Shown piece after piece: positions 63,899 through 64,000 of a DNA stretch of 64,000 nt (its first letter is position 1; every line of letters starts with the position of its first letter). The notes beneath the pieces were generated by a model. It worked only from the letters and a program-made list of their open reading frames with translations. It ran no database searches and was not told where the DNA came from. The stretch spans positions 558,001 through 622,000 of the forward strand of contig NZ_JALIRS010000001.1 in assembly GCF_023337795.1 (NCBI RefSeq), in the 5' to 3' direction. A program made the translations under genes and the position numbers. Origin of the DNA: Lysinibacillus sp. BPa_S21. GTDB lineage: Bacteria > Bacillota > Bacilli > Bacillales_A > Planococcaceae.

Positions 63899-64000
63899 CT
63901 TACCACAAGGATAATTCGGTTGCTTTCAAGATCTCTTAAACATTCTAATAACGTTTTTTGCCATTTGCAATGACTACAAACAAAGTGCGTTTGACTACTA
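63895..64000 (-). CDS. 3' end of a convergent gene (partial)
   Basis: Thirty-four codons run open from the right edge to TAG at 63895-63897, reading HFVCSHCKWQKTLLECLRDLESNRIILVVS with a CxxC pair. The stop overlaps the HAD stop by a few bases, as in compact convergent pairs. The family cannot be named from this fragment. Confidence 0.4.
   Translation of the reverse strand, partial: SSQTHFVCSHCKWQKTLLECLRDLESNRIILVVS

Overview
The window is a low-GC Firmicutes chromosome segment from an endospore former. The best fit is Lysinibacillus or a close relative. Supporting signs are a Spo0E-like phosphatase, three tiny YjcZ-like proteins, a glcU-gdh operon with a sigma-G-type promoter, strong AGGAGG ribosome sites, frequent TTG/GTG starts and a ComP/ComA-type two-component pair. 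The genus is inferred from gene content; no rRNA or tRNA gene was seen.

Layout. 0.5-5.3 kb: S9 peptidase, methyltransferase, HD hydrolase, then a marR-membrane protein-GNAT operon. 5.4-6.0 kb: first intergenic repeat array. 6-14.8 kb: small membrane proteins and lipoproteins, Spo0E-like protein, histidine phosphatase, two GNATs, a nucleotidyltransferase-like protein and a methyltransferase. 15.2-21.2 kb: a dispersed repeat, ccsB, cold shock protein, and a ComP/ComA-like pair divergent from an unknown membrane protein. 21.2-27.8 kb: thyA, second array, an Rrf2 regulator with its NAD(P)-binding partner, aspA and a chemotaxis receptor. 28-33 kb: amidase, a frameshifted metalloprotease, and a cobalamin riboswitch followed by a 43-codon ORF, a terminator and an unknown gene, then the third array. 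33-43.5 kb: TetM-like GTPase, second S9 peptidase, TetR-M23 peptidase pair, GNAT, rRNA methyltransferase, esterase. 43.6-53 kb: a conserved core block (dfrA, vWA lipoprotein, HIT protein, hemolysin III, DegV, SGNH lipase-YpmS-msrA-msrB, YozE, deoD). 53-64 kb: transporter genes, spore-type genes, gene remnants, GNAT, Nudix and HAD genes.

Themes. Arrays 1-3 (5.4, 22.3 and 32.2 kb) share a period of about 21 bp and partly share sequence, although their unit sequences differ. A separate dispersed element at 15.2 and 41.0 kb occurs in opposite orientations and is expanded internally in one copy. Several regulator genes carry palindromes over or near their own promoters (MarR, Rrf2, TetR, ComA-like). 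The segment between thyA and dfrA, which are neighbours in Bacillus subtilis, holds about 21 kb of mostly accessory genes. The most system-like signals are the riboswitch locus at 31.1-32.2 kb and the ComPA-like locus at 17.2-21.2 kb, which has four phased ComA-box-like sites but no comQ or comX.
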